The notes under the pieces are model-generated. The model had not been told where the DNA came from, did no database searches, and worked only from the letters and a program-made list of their open reading frames with translations. This document shows positions 23,776 to 35,010 of a DNA stretch of 64,000 nucleotides, in pieces; position 1 is the first letter of the stretch; every line of letters starts with the position of its first letter. The stretch is from Ursus arctos (lineage: Eukaryota; Chordata; Mammalia; Carnivora; Ursidae): NCBI RefSeq assembly GCF_023065955.2, contig NW_026622764.1, positions 44,089,833 to 44,153,832 of the forward strand, given 5' to 3'. Both the position numbers and the translations under genes were made by a program.

Positions 23776-24109
23776 TTTGCTTATCATGTTCTTAAGTTCA
23801 GAATTAATCTCTCCTTTCTCTAAACCTCTGGACTCTTTATAACTCTCTTAAGGCACATGCCACACTACAGATTATGTATAAGGTATTCATGTATGTCATA
23901 TCTCCTCTTCAAGTCTGTGGGGTCTTTGAAGACAGAAGAAACATATCATTATTCTTGTACATAAAATGTCAATGACCCGCAAAGCTAATAATAAAAATAA
24001 CTTATCTTCCATATAATAGTTGTATAATTTAAGCAATTATTTTTTAAATGCCATATGAATGAGAATTCCAAATAGTATCTTACTAACATGTTCTAACATG
24101 TCTTTTTCT

Positions 24110-24147
<38 letters not shown>

Positions 24148-25559
24148 GAGAAGAAAAAGTGGATCAATGCTGAAGTGAAAGCCAGTGATGGACATGAGGA
24201 AACTTGCAGACCAAACTCATCCTACCCTCCTATGCTTTGGACAGCAAATTTCTGGGATCATAAGAAACCACTTTTGCAGGATGCATATGATTCAGAAACA
24301 ATTTCTTACAGCATTCAGCGGGGGAGAAAATGAGTCCCAGATCTTGTGGAGGCTTTATCTCAATTCTGAGTATGCATTGCCTCGCCTTCTATGTACCCAA
24401 CCCTCTCTAGGCACATCTGTCTCTAACATCAACAGCATAAACCTCAAATAACCCAACTCTCATCTTCTCCTGATCCCATCCCAATTCATACTTATCAGGT
24501 GAAAAACTGATATCACCACTGTGGTCATCATCAGCTTTCCTTTTTTCCAGCATGTCAGCATCCGACCTCTCCCCTCCCTGACAGCTTGGTTTGAGGGATT
24601 TGAAGTTTAAACTATATTTTATCTCTGTACCTTCCTGATATTGGTAATAAAATAGGTTGGCTGGAAGACAGATTATGAATAGAAACTATGTTTCTTTTAA
24701 ACTGTGAACCGGGCTTTATACTCTTAAAAATCTAGCCTGAAAAAATGACTTCTGCTCTCCTGGTATAGGGTAACTGCAGTTCCTGACCATTTTCATTTTG
24801 CCTGTTTGACATAATACCAGTGGTAGAAGCAGAGAAAAGTGGCAGAAGTTCCCTACAGGATGTCTGCCCTTAGGTGTCAAACCCAGAGATTAGTTCCAGA
24901 TTAAATTTACAATGCCCTTGCTATTGGCTAAATTTCTATTTCATATTTTTTTAATTTTAGAAATAATTATTTAAGATTACATTTATTTTGATTATCAATA
25001 CATCCTGAGGACTAATATATTTGATTATAGCATGTAACCTAGCAAATTAGATATCATAATACAGATGGTAAATATCTCACTGGTATCACCAAAGTTTGGT
25101 GAGTACGGTCTGTTTGAAATATGGTAATGGGAGAACAGATCTAATTGAGTAGAGATAGACTTTGTTGAGTAGAGAAATTTGCAATGTCATTTATGCCAGC
25201 TCAGAAATCCAAAATCCTAAGAGCACAAATTTACTAGAGATAGCTGGAGTGTGAATGAAAGGTGAAAGGACAGGTGTGATGTTATTGTGAAGACGTATTA
25301 AGTGTCATTTGGCCTGATTAAGAAATAAATGATTTGTTTCTGATTTAGGTCAGACATGGTGCACAAGTCTAATATATTGTAAAAAGGGGAATTTCAAATA
25401 TTGGGGATGTATAATGGGACTCTCATCCAACTAGTAGTACCACATCTGACAAGTTCTTTACCTGCTTTGCCTCAAAATGTATCTCCCAGAGTTATTGAAA
25501 ACAATTGGGAATAATGATGACTTCATATCTGTATTTCAGTAACTCAGAGACATTTTTGG
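23776..25559. other. Unassigned sequence with a poly-T run
   Basis: A weak L2-like 3' end may lie at 23820-23990. A run of 33 T sits at 24111-24143. The 88-codon frame at 24185-24451 has no recognised domain. Nothing else is identified. Confidence 0.4.
24111..24143. repeat. Poly-T tract (33 T)
   Basis: The longest homopolymer in the window. The downstream sequence does not match SINEC, L1 or a gene that I recognise, so the origin of this possible antisense poly-A tail is open. Confidence 0.9.
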
Positions 25560-26070
25560 CAAAATAGAGGTTATGCATTCAGGGAAGACATGGCCATATT
25601 CTTTCAAGGTATATGATAGCAAGGAAAGGAAAGAGTAGGTACAGTCATACCTATTCCCTGGGTTCTGGGAGAGTAGATCTCAACATGTTCAGAAATATGG
25701 TCAGCATGATTTCCTGGCATGAAAATCCAGAAGGGCAGCTGTCTCAAGAGGAGTGTGATAATTGAAGGCTTGTCATTTAGAACAGAAATTGGAAGTACTG
25801 AATATGACTCTGAAGATGAAAGCTAGGATGAGTGGATAGAAGCTAGAGGAAAACAGATTTTCAGCTCAATGTAAGAAACAACATTCTAACTTTTAGAACT
25901 GTCCAAAGATAAAAATGGGCTGGCGTGGGAAGTAGAGAGTTATTCATCACTTGATGTAGCCAAGCATAAGCTGGATGACTTCTTACCTAAATATTCTGGA
26001 GAAGAGTTGAGCGTCAGATGGGTAATTGGACTAGGTGATTGATGATTCTTTTCAATACTGAAATATGCCG
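25560..26070 (+). mobile_element. L3/CR1-type LINE 3' region
   Basis: Diverged but ordered match to the mammalian CR1-like LINE: 'cagattttcagctcaatgta', 'gaactgtccaaagataaaaa', then 'gggctggcgtgggaagtaga', 'agcataagctggatgacttc' and 'ggtaattggactaggtgatt'. This is the oldest class of repeat seen here. The left boundary is uncertain. Confidence 0.6.
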
Positions 26071-26299
26071 ATTATTGACAAAAACACTTACTCTGGTACA
26101 GCTCAATTGTTTAACTCCACAACGGGTATGGTGCTCTTACAAGAAGTATTTCTTTAAATTGCACACCATATTTTCTTCTGTGCTGTTAATAATTACTAAA
26201 AATGTCAATTAAAAATTCTAATTTCTTTTTTTCTGTTAAGTACACATATTTAGCTTCTACTGATGCAACTATACATACACGTCATCTAATGGAGCACAG

Positions 26300-26650
26300 T
26301 GCAGAAACTGTGTTGGCTACTGACCTAACTATAGTCACTTCAGCAAGATAGAAATTTGTTTTTGTCTCACACGAATTAAGTCTGGAGATAGATACTGGTA
26401 TGGCAGCTCCAGAAAATCATCCGAGACTCAGCCTCCTCATATCTTTCTGTTCATCATCCTCAAAATCACTAAGATGATTCTTAGAGCTCTAACCATTCTA
26501 TCATCATTCCAGGTAGGAATAGAAGAGCAAGGGGCAAAAGGGTTTCCTGGAGGACTCTTACCTCTCAGGGGACACGTCTATTTACAGATGTACTTGGACA
26601 TACAGTTCTTCAGCTCGGCACATTTCAGGCTTCTCTTATTAAGCACGAAA
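26300..26650. mobile_element. Ancient repeat, family unassigned (copy A)
   Basis: Contains 'agcaagatagaaatttgttt' and 'tggtatggcagctccagaaa', which I recognise from a common mammalian interspersed repeat but cannot name. A second copy lies at 55285-55680. The frame at 26474-26755 overlaps it and is not a gene. Confidence 0.45.
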
Positions 26651-27029
26651 GGGAGAAAAGCAACTTCCAATCTTTGCCACAGGCATCTTATTTCACGTTT
26701 TCATAGTTGGACAAGCAATGACTGCTTTTCTTTGTATGGATATAATTTTCAGTGACATATAGCCAAGGTCTAACAGATTCATAGAGGTCCTGAGGAAGTT
26801 TATATTTGTTCAACAACTATTTAGAGGAGACACTGAACCCTTAATGAAGAAGAGGGAGATGAGGAGAGCAGCAGTAGGTGGGCCCAGGCTTCCTTCTATA
26901 GACTTGAAAGAATCGTCCCTGCCCCCTAATCTGTTTACACCTTTCAGCAAGAGAGAGGACCTAGGCAGCTAAGTCTTAATTTTTTTTTTCTTAAGCAGCT
27001 AAGTTTCTTAATTGGTCTTTTGAACTTAT

Positions 27030-27170
27030 CAATGTATTCATTCATTTATCCAGTAATCTAATGATTCTGTTGAATAGTAACCACTTGCTAGGCAGTGTTC
27101 TAGGTGCTGGGAATACAGAAGTGACTGAAATAGACAAAACTTCTTATCCCCATGGTATGCACATAAAGTA
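27030..27170 (-). mobile_element. L2 LINE 3' end (antisense)
   Basis: 'attcattcatttatccagta' then 'ttgctaggcagtgttctagg' and 'tgctgggaatacagaagtga' is the antisense L2 3' terminus. Confidence 0.8.
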
Positions 27171-27503
27171 CCCTTCCTGAGAGATGTTCTAGGGAAAGTT
27201 TTCTTTCTTTACATTTCATGTGCTGTTTTAGCTGCCTGTCATTTATAGAAGGCAGCTGCAGCAGCTCTTCAGCTAACCCACCCTTTTATCTCACTCTCTA
27301 CTTGATGGTTGTCTCCACGAAGAAAATCAGTCAAGGTGATAGTTCACACCCTCCAGCTTCCTTTATCCCTTTCTCCCTCAGAGTCCTTATGCACCCTTCC
27401 GGCAGTTCTAAAGCTCATGTACACACCCGTGTCATCTGATCTTTTCTAATGGTCATACCCTCCAAAATTACCTGTCTCTCCTTTTTCCCAAAATTTTTCT
27501 TAA
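27171..27503. other. Unassigned non-coding sequence
   Basis: No recognised repeat; one 73-codon frame (27218-27439) without a domain. Confidence 0.4.
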
Positions 27504-27517
27504 AAAGTACTCATCTC

Positions 27518-27747
27518 AGGGCACCTGGATGGCTCAGTCAGTTAAGCGTCTGCTTTCCGCTCAGGTCATGATCCCAGGATCCTGGGATTGAGCCCTGCGT
27601 GGGGCTACCTGCTCAGCGGGGTGTCTGCTTCTCCTTCTCCCTCTGCTACCACACCCTCCCCCCACCCCCCCGCCCACCACTTGTGCACAGGCGTGCGCGA
27701 GCGCGCTCTCTCTCTCAAATAAATAAAATCTTAAAAAAATTTTTTTT
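27518..27747 (+). mobile_element. SINEC with perfect 14-bp TSD
   Basis: Head 'gggcacctggatggctcag', body, a (CT)n stretch and an AAATAAAATCTTAAAAAAA tail with extra T. The target site 'aaagtactcatctc' is present exactly at 27504-27517 and 27748-27761. The C-rich middle contains an expanded ccccacccccccgccc region and a gcgtgcgcgagcgcgc patch that is CpG-rich compared with the other copies. Confidence 0.96.
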
Positions 27748-27824
27748 AAAGTACTCATCTCTTGTCAGGTGTTAGGCAATTTGGTTACAGTGTTTTTTTA
27801 AAGGTCATAGTTATTGATTGTTTG

Positions 27825-28020
27825 TATCCCTGTGCTAAGGCTCATTGGATCCTCACAAGAAGTCTATGTAGTTGGTATTAATATTTACAATTTAACAATT
27901 AGGAAATTGAAACTTAAAGAGGTTAGAAAAACATATTCAAGATCACTGAGTACTTTGTTGGACTTTAACTCCATTCTACCTGGCTCCAAAGCCCCACTTC
28001 ACCACTTCTTGCATATGCTC
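27825..28020 (-). mobile_element. MIR SINE (antisense)
   Basis: 'attggatcctcacaagaagt', 'gaaattgaaacttaaagagg', 'tattcaagatcactgagtac' and 'ctacctggctccaaagcccc' in antisense MIR order; nearly full-length. Confidence 0.8.
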
Positions 28021-28364
28021 AACACTTGAAGAGCTTTACTACCTCGGAAAGCATTTGGATTATATTTCTTTAAAAAGGTTGCCTATTAGCCTAAATACCT
28101 AAATGTATATGATATATCATTTTCTTTCACTCTCATGTTGTTCTGCAAAGATCTACTGTCCTTATGAAGGCCAAAATGCAGTTGGCATCTATTCTTCACT
28201 CTTCAGGAAGGTGAATGTCAAAAGTTCTGAGGGGAAAAAAAATATGACTAACCCTGGACTGATCTAGATAGCAGTTACAGATGATTGGCGTTAGTAGAGT
28301 AAGCTTTAAATGGGGTAAAGTTTGACATCAAGAATAGCGAACTGAGCTGAAAAGGAAGAAAGCT
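28021..28364. other. Unassigned non-coding sequence
   Basis: Nothing recognised. Confidence 0.4.
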
Positions 28365-28560
28365 GGGGCAGTGGAACAAGCATAGATTTCAGAGATAGGT
28401 AGCTCAGAGCTTCTGTCTTGCCTTCACTACTTCCTAGCTGTAAAAACATATATTACTATGTCATTCCAAGTACCAATTTCTTCATATTCCAATGGGAATA
28501 ATAAAACCTGCTTATTAGCCATATTGTGCAAACTAGGGATAATATGTTTAGTAAATTTTC
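28365..28560 (+). mobile_element. MIR SINE
   Basis: 'cttgccttcactacttccta', 'gctgtaaaaacatatattac', 'aatttcttcatattccaatg' and 'ggaataataaaacctgctta' in sense MIR order. Confidence 0.75.
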
Positions 28561-28598
28561 ATTGAATTTGTCTGTGGTGGGACTTAGGTATCAGCATT

Positions 28599-28618
28599 AA
28601 AAAAAAAAAAAAAAAAAA
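28599..28618. repeat. Poly-A tract (20 A)
   Basis: Uninterrupted A run between the MIR and the L1M fragment. Confidence 0.85.
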
Positions 28619-28620
28619 CA

Positions 28621-29364
28621 CCTCATGTGGAATTCCAGTTAATAAATGTTGAAGGAAATAGGGAAATAGAAACTCATTTCTGGATAGAGACCACAGGAAT
28701 AATTGTTGTAGGTAAGATCTGATGGATGTTAAAATAGTGGGTAAATGTTTGAGGGGAAACAGGATTTGTGTGGTTTCAAAGTATCAAGATATTTATTAAC
28801 TACTAAAGGAAAGATAAAAAATTTACAGTGGAGAAACTCGTTAGATGTGACTTTAACCAAGTTATCAAAGTTAGTATTACCAAAAATAAAACATCAACAT
28901 TATGAACTCCTTGATACGATGCATTGAGAAGGGTATATCACTTCCATGGTATTCTCACAAAAATGCATCACTTTGTTCTGATCATGAGAAAACATCAGAC
29001 AAACCCAAATTAACTCCAAAATAACGGATTAGTACTCTTCAAAAAGATGGAGGCTATGAAAGACAAGAAAAGGCTGAGGAAATATCACAGATTGGACAAG
29101 GCTAAGAAGAAATACCAGTTTAATGTAATCCTGAATCAAAAAAGGAAATTAGTGGAACAACTGGTAAAATTCTAATAGGACCTGTAATTTATTTAATACT
29201 ATTACATCGTTAATGTTAATTTCTTGGTTCTGATAATTGTATAATGGTCATGTGAGGGGTTAATGTTATAGGAAGGAGGTGAGGGACATATGAGAACTCT
29301 CTGTATTATTTTTGCAACTTTTCCATAAGCCAAAACTTAATTCAAAATAAAAAGTTTAAAAATA
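28621..29364 (+). mobile_element. Old L1 (L1MB/L1MC-like) 3' UTR
   Basis: Long ordered match to an old L1 3' end: 'gacgatgcattgagaaggg'-like block near 28916, 'tgatcatgagaaaacatcag' near 28979, 'agattggacaaggctaagaa' near 29090, 'actctctgtattatttttgc' near 29296 and the end 'tcaaaataaaaagtttaaaa'. 5'-truncated, without coding capacity; the frame at 28745-28927 is chance. Confidence 0.85.
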
Positions 29365-29365
29365 C

Positions 29366-29408
29366 GTCTCCAGTGATTCTAATGCATAACCAAGATTGAA
29401 AATCTCTG
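29366..29408. mobile_element. MER5-like hAT terminus (fragment)
   Basis: 'ccagtgattctaatgcataa' followed by 'ccaagattgaaaatctctgg' resembles the terminal part of a MER5-type element with its gagaaccactg end mutated. Only the end is present, directly after the L1 tail. Confidence 0.45.
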
Positions 29409-30959
29409 GCTTAGAATGTAGTAAATTCTCAACAATTGATAGCTATTACCAAATCTGGCTTAATGTCATGCACGACCAATCTGTTTTACTGCTCAGGAAG
29501 CATGGTTCATTTTTTATGTTTGTCTGACCTGGATTTGTCTTTCCAGATAGTGATAGTTGAATTTATTCAAATATAACATAGTCTTGAAAAATGTAAGTAG
29601 TCCAAGGGACTTTTTACATGATACAACTTTAGAAACTGAATGTTTTTCTAGATAACAAGGGAACAATGAAACATTCCCAATTTCCCTGTCAAATTTTCCA
29701 CATTAAGAATGTGAATGACCTTCACCTCTGTACAACCCTGAGTTCTTTAAAGCCTGAGTTCTCTCATTCCGTGTTAATTTTGTGATTTTTGATGAATAGG
29801 ATGGGCTGCCTCTTTAAGTTTCTCTCATAGGAAAAAAAACCAACACAATAGTATCTGTTAGTCATTGGGCATTTTCTAGGGCAGAACAATTATCTTAGTT
29901 TGATTAGCAAGGAAGGAAGAGGAGTTAAGGAGGGAAACTTCTGTTTATTCTCCAGGCCCAAATTTAGAAATTCAGGTTATTTCTCTCAAATAGAAAATGT
30001 TAGGTAAAGCATAAATATTTTCTTCAGTGTGTGTCACCCACAAGAGAGTTTGGGAAGGAAGGAGAACAAAGTAGCTGTTTACCTGTTTGCAGAGTTTTAA
30101 AATAATTACTTGCATAGTCAAGACTGTTCAATTTATAAACTAGATAATTTGGAATAATAATTTCACGCAAGTTTATAGAAGAGTTTAAAGCTCTTCTTCC
30201 AAAGGATCTTCAAATAAAAAACTAGTTGCTTATGCATTAAAGTGAAAATGGGAGATTTAAAATATTTTAATGGAAAATGTTTTATTTTTTTCCCCAAGTG
30301 ATAAAGTCTTAACCTGTAGAAGAAGGGCTCTAAAGCCAGTAGTTCCAAAGCTGATATTTTGAGGTTGCTCAGTTCGATATCTTCATATTCTTTTTCCTCA
30401 TCAGCAGGTGGGGCTAATAACAGTAATTTCCTCATAGCATTGACTTAAGGAGCAATAAGATCATGTTTTTAAAAAAGGCCTAATGTACTACCTGACACGT
30501 GGTAAATATTAAATATATGTCACCAATTTTTTTGTTTGTTTGTTTTTTCAAGAGGAATGACAAAAGAAGAAAAAAGAAGGATGAGTTAAATAGAAAATCT
30601 TCACCTAGCTCTGATGGAACCCCTAGATAGTGGCCTGCACTACATCTCCCTATCACTTAGCCAGGCATTTTTGACTAGTTCTTAACATATATTGGGAGTT
30701 TGAGGATTATTATTGAATAAATTAATATAATCATGCTCTTGCAAATGCCCTTAACTCCTCTGGCCCTCTATTTCTCCTCCATCTTGAGCCAGCGATAATC
30801 CCTATTGACTTGAAACCACATACCTAGCTTTTCCTTGGATATCCTTGAGCATATGAATATTGCTGGAGAAAGTGACATGGCTGCCCTGACTGGTTTCACT
30901 TTAAATTAACACACCTCAAATGGACCTTCAGTACTACTCAGAAATTGTTTCATCAGTAA
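29409..30959. other. Unassigned AT-rich sequence
   Basis: About 1.5 kb without a recognised repeat. A 90-codon minus frame at 30163-30435 has a mixed polar composition but no domain; it contains a Leu-rich start and ends in AT-rich filler. Confidence 0.4.
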
Positions 30960-31490
30960 CTTTGCTTCCCAGCAAGATTTTCATTTCAAGCGTTCTCTCT
31001 TTTCACACCTCCCACCCTCTCATTCTTAGCTGAATACTTCACTTCATTTTTCATTCAGAAAATAGAAAACATAGAATGAAAACTCCATCTGCCCACAACT
31101 AAATCTAGAAACCTAAGTTCCTTTGCCCCCAACTCTGTTATGTTCCCACCTGTTACTATGGCGGCCTGTCTTTCCACTGATGCTTCAAATCCTATCTGCT
31201 GACTCCCAATAACCTTTACTGATACAGATCCACTTTCCTACATCCTCATTCTCTCCCTTTTCCTTCATTATTTCCACACACGTGTAAACATGTCCCATTA
31301 TTTTCCCTCTTAAAACCTAACCTTCCATGGATCTGACATCTCCTTCAGCTACTGCGTCATTCTTCATTCGTCTTCAGAGCCCAACTTTGTGAATGATCAA
31401 GTCTTATTTTCTATTTCTGCTTCTTTGCCTTCTGCTTGCTCTTCATCCCATTCTAATTTGATCACACCTTCACCGTTCCACTGGAGGTGG
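30960..31490 (+). mobile_element. L2 LINE, middle of ORF2
   Basis: Corresponds to the region ahead of and entering the reverse transcriptase: 'ttcacacctcccaccctctc', 'ttttcattcagaaaatagaa', 'ttattttccctcttaaaacc', 'ctccttcagctactgcgtca' and 'ttctaatttgatcacacctt'. Stops in all frames. Confidence 0.65.
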
Positions 31491-31550
31491 TAGGTTTGTA
31501 GTTTGGTGGGTTTGGTGTAGTTCAAAAAGATACATTAGGAAAGCCATCTG

Positions 31551-31757
31551 GGGGGCCTGGGGGGCTCAGTAGGTTAAACGTCTGCCTTTGGCTCAGGTCA
31601 TGATCCCAGGGTCCTGGGTTGGAGCCCCATGTCTGGCTCCCTTCTCAGCAGGGAGTCTGCTTCTCCCTCTGCCTTTCTCCCCCACCCCCCGGCTTGTGCT
31701 CTCTCTCTCTCTCTCTCAAATAAATAAATAAAATCTTTAAAAAAATAAAAATAGAAA
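31551..31757 (+). mobile_element. SINEC with TSD
   Basis: Head 'gggcctggggggctcagtag' (mutated), then 'gtctgcctttggctcaggtc', a (CT)n stretch and an (AAAT)n/A-rich tail. The target copies 'aggaaagccatctg' (31537-31550) and 'aggaaagccatttg' (31758-31771) differ at one base. Confidence 0.95.
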
Positions 31758-31989
31758 AGGAAAGCCATTTGGCCTTAAATCCAAGCCACAGTCTGTAGTT
31801 TAGATCCATCAGTAAATGATAATTTGATTTCTAGTTCAAACTCCCATTCAGAACTTGGGAGAGGAAGAAAGGAAGATCATTTTATTAGACCTTTAAAACT
31901 GCAGCATCTTTACAAGTTGGCTAGGAACACTGAAAAATAGACAAGGGCTAGAAATTGGGACTCAAAATAATATGGAGGGAAGGTTTTCT

Positions 31990-32196
31990 TTCTTTTTTTT
32001 TTTTTTTAAAGATTTTATTTATTTATTTGACAGAGACAGAGACAGCCAGCGAGAGAGGGAACACAAGCAGGGGGAGTGGGAGAGGAAGAAGCAGGCTCCT
32101 AGCGGAGAAGCCTGATGTGGAGCTCGATCCCATAACGCCGGGATCACGCCCTGAGCCGAAGGCAGACGCCCAACCGCTGTGCCACCCAGGCGCCCC
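31990..32196 (-). mobile_element. Young SINEC, bear/panda sub-family (SINEC1_AMe type)
   Basis: Antisense copy with a poly-T start, 'ttttatttatttatttgaca', and 'ccgctgtgccacccaggcgc' at the head end. The replacement of the usual ctcagtcggttaag by a gcacagcggttgg-type sequence and the presence of 'cataacgccgggatcacgcc' are features I know from bear and giant panda SINEs. The body has few apparent changes and keeps many CpGs, so it is young. The 15-bp target site 'gagggaaggttttct' is perfect at 31975-31989 and 32197-32211. Confidence 0.96.
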
Positions 32197-32211
32197 GAGG
32201 GAAGGTTTTCT

Positions 32212-32804
32212 AAATGACTGGTTATTTGGCTTTGTTAAGTAGGGATCATTTTGATTTTGACCTTGGTGAATCACAGTGGCTAAATATGGCTGATGTCTCA
32301 GAAGCAAGGATAATTTTGGTTAGATGTGGGCCTTGGTAAGCACAGGCTTTATGGACAGACTGGGACAGCAGATGCTGACCTGAGCCTGGCAGGTGCGACT
32401 TCCACCTAAATGGCATAGTCAATGCCTGGATTAGATTATCTGGAAAATCATCCTTTTCATCCTAATTAAGATTTGCCTCAAAATAAGCAGAGCTTTAACA
32501 TATGGAGTGAAAGTAATTGGAGTTGAGGAACTCAAGAAATTGACAGAGAATGTGTCAGATGGCAGACAAAAATGGAGAACAGGACCCTTAGTTGAAATAG
32601 CAGTTCATAAATTTGGTTGGGATTTTCCATAGAAGAAGATCAAGGAATGTTTTGTATAATTTAGAATTATTTCCAAGAAAAATAACAAGAATATTTTTAA
32701 ACAATTTTGGTATTGAGAGTGTGATAGCTATTTGGAAAATTTATTCAAATGAATTACATGAAACATTCTAATCTTAAAGGGTACTGTTGGCTCATCCTGT
32801 AGCT
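32212..32804. other. Unassigned non-coding sequence
   Basis: No recognised repeat or ORF. Confidence 0.4.
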
Positions 32805-33497
32805 CTTATCTTGAATACAATCACTTCTCACCATCTCCACTGTTTCAACCACAATCCCAGGCATCCTCATCTTTTACCCTACTGCTGCAGTAGCCTCCTG
32901 GTCTCCCTCATATGCTTGTCCCCCTAGAGTCTATTCCTCTGCACAGCAGCCAGAATGACCTTTTACAAATGTAAATCAAATCATACCACTCTCCAGCTTA
33001 AAATCCTACAGTGGTTCCCATAGCAATTAAGTTCAAATCCGTATTACTAATCATGATTTGCAGGGACCCTACGTAACCAGTCCCAATCATCCCTTGTCAT
33101 CTTTCCTCCAGACAATTATGCGTCAGCTAGGATCCCAGATCATTCCCTTATCAGAGATTTTGCATGTTTTATTCCTTCTGCCTTGGAATGCTTTCTTTTC
33201 TTCTCCTCTTTCCCTCTCCATACTTCCAGACCTTAGTTCAAATGTCATCTTTGAGAGGCATTTCCTGACAGTACCTAACCTCAATCCCTTATCTTGTCAC
33301 CTTCTAATGTATGACCTTGTGTTCTTAATGTCATAACACTTATCACTCTCTGAAATCATCTTGTTTATGCATTTGTTTATTGTCTGCCTTATCTCACTAG
33401 AATGCAAGCTATATGAGGACAGGGATTTTGGTTCATGCTTGCTCCCCTGATATCTAAAACCATGCCTGACAGACAATGACTATTTGTTGGGCTGGTG
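32805..33497 (+). mobile_element. L2 LINE 3' region
   Basis: One of the clearest L2 copies: 'ctgctgcagtagcctcctgg' near 32881, 'acagcagccagaatgacctt' near 32943, 'caaatcataccactctccag' near 32976, 'ctgccttggaatgctttctt' near 33178, 'acacttatcactctctgaaa' near 33336, 'ttgtttattgtctgccttat' near 33373 and 'agaatgcaagctatatgagg' near 33399. The frame at 33058-33336 is a remnant. Confidence 0.92.
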
Positions 33498-33894
33498 ATG
33501 AAGCTACTTTCCTCTCAACATCAAACTCATCTTTCCATATTCTGCTTTGCCCAGCTGGGGCTGGGACCCTGCAAATCACATTTCTCCCTTAGAATTGGGT
33601 CTGCCAGTTGTGCCTTAGGCTCTGCCAATCAGGGGCAATGGAGGAAAATTGCAAGGAGTGGGGAAAAAAAAGACCTCTTCCTCCTTGTTTTTCTGGTACT
33701 TTTGTCAGCAGCACTGTGGTAACATTTCTTTGCTTTAGCAGGGACGGTTGATTCATGACAGTTGGCTCAGATTTGTGGATTTCACAAAGCCTGAACCAGC
33801 CCCTGCATCCTCTCTCAGATACACCAAAACCAGCCTGCAGCACCCTTCTCAAAAGACTAAATTCCAGCTTCATGGGGTCCTTCTAAGCTTGTCA
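33498..33894. other. Unassigned non-coding sequence
   Basis: Overlapping frames of 75 (plus) and 94 codons (minus) at 33495-33873 are mirror images of each other and have no domain. Confidence 0.4.
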
Positions 33895-34219
33895 TCCACC
33901 ATCCAATAGAAAGAAAATGCAAGTCACATATAAACTTTTAAGTTCAAGTGGTCACATCAAGAAACTAAAAAGTAAAATAAAATAAAATAAAAATAAAATA
34001 AATGTGTTATTTAACCCAATGTTCCCCTAAATATTGTCATTTCAGCACATAATTGATATAAAAATTATTAATGGGATATTTTACCTTCCTTTTTTCACGC
34101 TTAGTCTTTGAAATCTGGTTTGTATTTTATACTTTTGGTGCATCTCACTTTGGACCAGGGGCATTTTAAGTTGCTCAAAACCAAATGTGGTTGGTAGCTA
34201 CCATGCTGGACCATGTACC
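33895..34219. mobile_element. hAT-Charlie-type element (family tentative)
   Basis: 'catccaatagaaagaaaatg', 'ttatttaacccaatgttccc', 'attattaatgggatatttta', 'gtctttgaaatctggtttgt' and 'tggtagctaccatgctggac' match a common non-autonomous DNA repeat whose ends read ccaatagaa / tattggac. An internal (AAAAT)n tract at 33972-34002 has expanded. No transposase. Confidence 0.6.
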
Positions 34220-34969
34220 TCAATGCAGTTTAACATTCCTAACCTCTCCCCTCATTTTCCAGGCCTAGAGGAGGGCTTAGCTACCAATGATGCCTCCAAG
34301 TTTCCAGTTCTGTAATAACCAATTGATAATTATTTGTATAAATCCCCTTTGTTGAAATAAATGGCCTGTTTTCTATTCCTTAACTGGATCCTACCCAATT
34401 CTTTTGTCCAATAAATGAATGATGCTGCTGGAAAAATGAGATCATTATATCTTAAAATGCTACACAGATGATACAGTTTAATCATTCATTTGGGACAGGG
34501 TAAAAGAACTGAGTACTACTGAAAAATCGGAGCATGGCAGGGTGGATATGTAATCTGAGATCTGCTCATACAGGAGCTGGGGACATTTTGTTTTCCCTTT
34601 GGACTGTGGAACAGTACAATTTTGTCACCTTCTCTCTCTGCTCCCCATTATACCTCACATCACAAAGAGAGATGTGACTATTATCTGATGGATTTTGGCC
34701 AAGGTTTTTATAAAACCATGAGATGGGTTTTGGAATTGTCTAGCACAAAAACAAAATGAGGTATATAATACCTTTGCCTCTAACAATTTAGGTGAATTTA
34801 AAAATGTTACCTTTTGTAGACTCTATTGTCAGCTACATCTGTGTAAAGCTTAGACAATTTAGATTAAAAAACAAACACACAGATAAACAAAAAACCTAAC
34901 CATTTACTTGATTATAGAAGCCTGGAAACCAATTTAATTGTATTCGACTTTTTAACGGAATTCTGCCAT

Positions 34970-34971
<2 letters not shown>

Positions 34972-35005
<34 letters not shown>
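34972..35005. repeat. (TG)n microsatellite
   Basis: Pure TG run of about 16 units. Confidence 0.95.

Positions 35006-35010
<5 letters not shown>

Noticed and set aside
31549..32211. CRISPR-like spacing of similar units (SINEC pair)
   Set aside because: These are two independent SINEC insertions in opposite orientation with separate target sites; no array of short repeats exists in the window.
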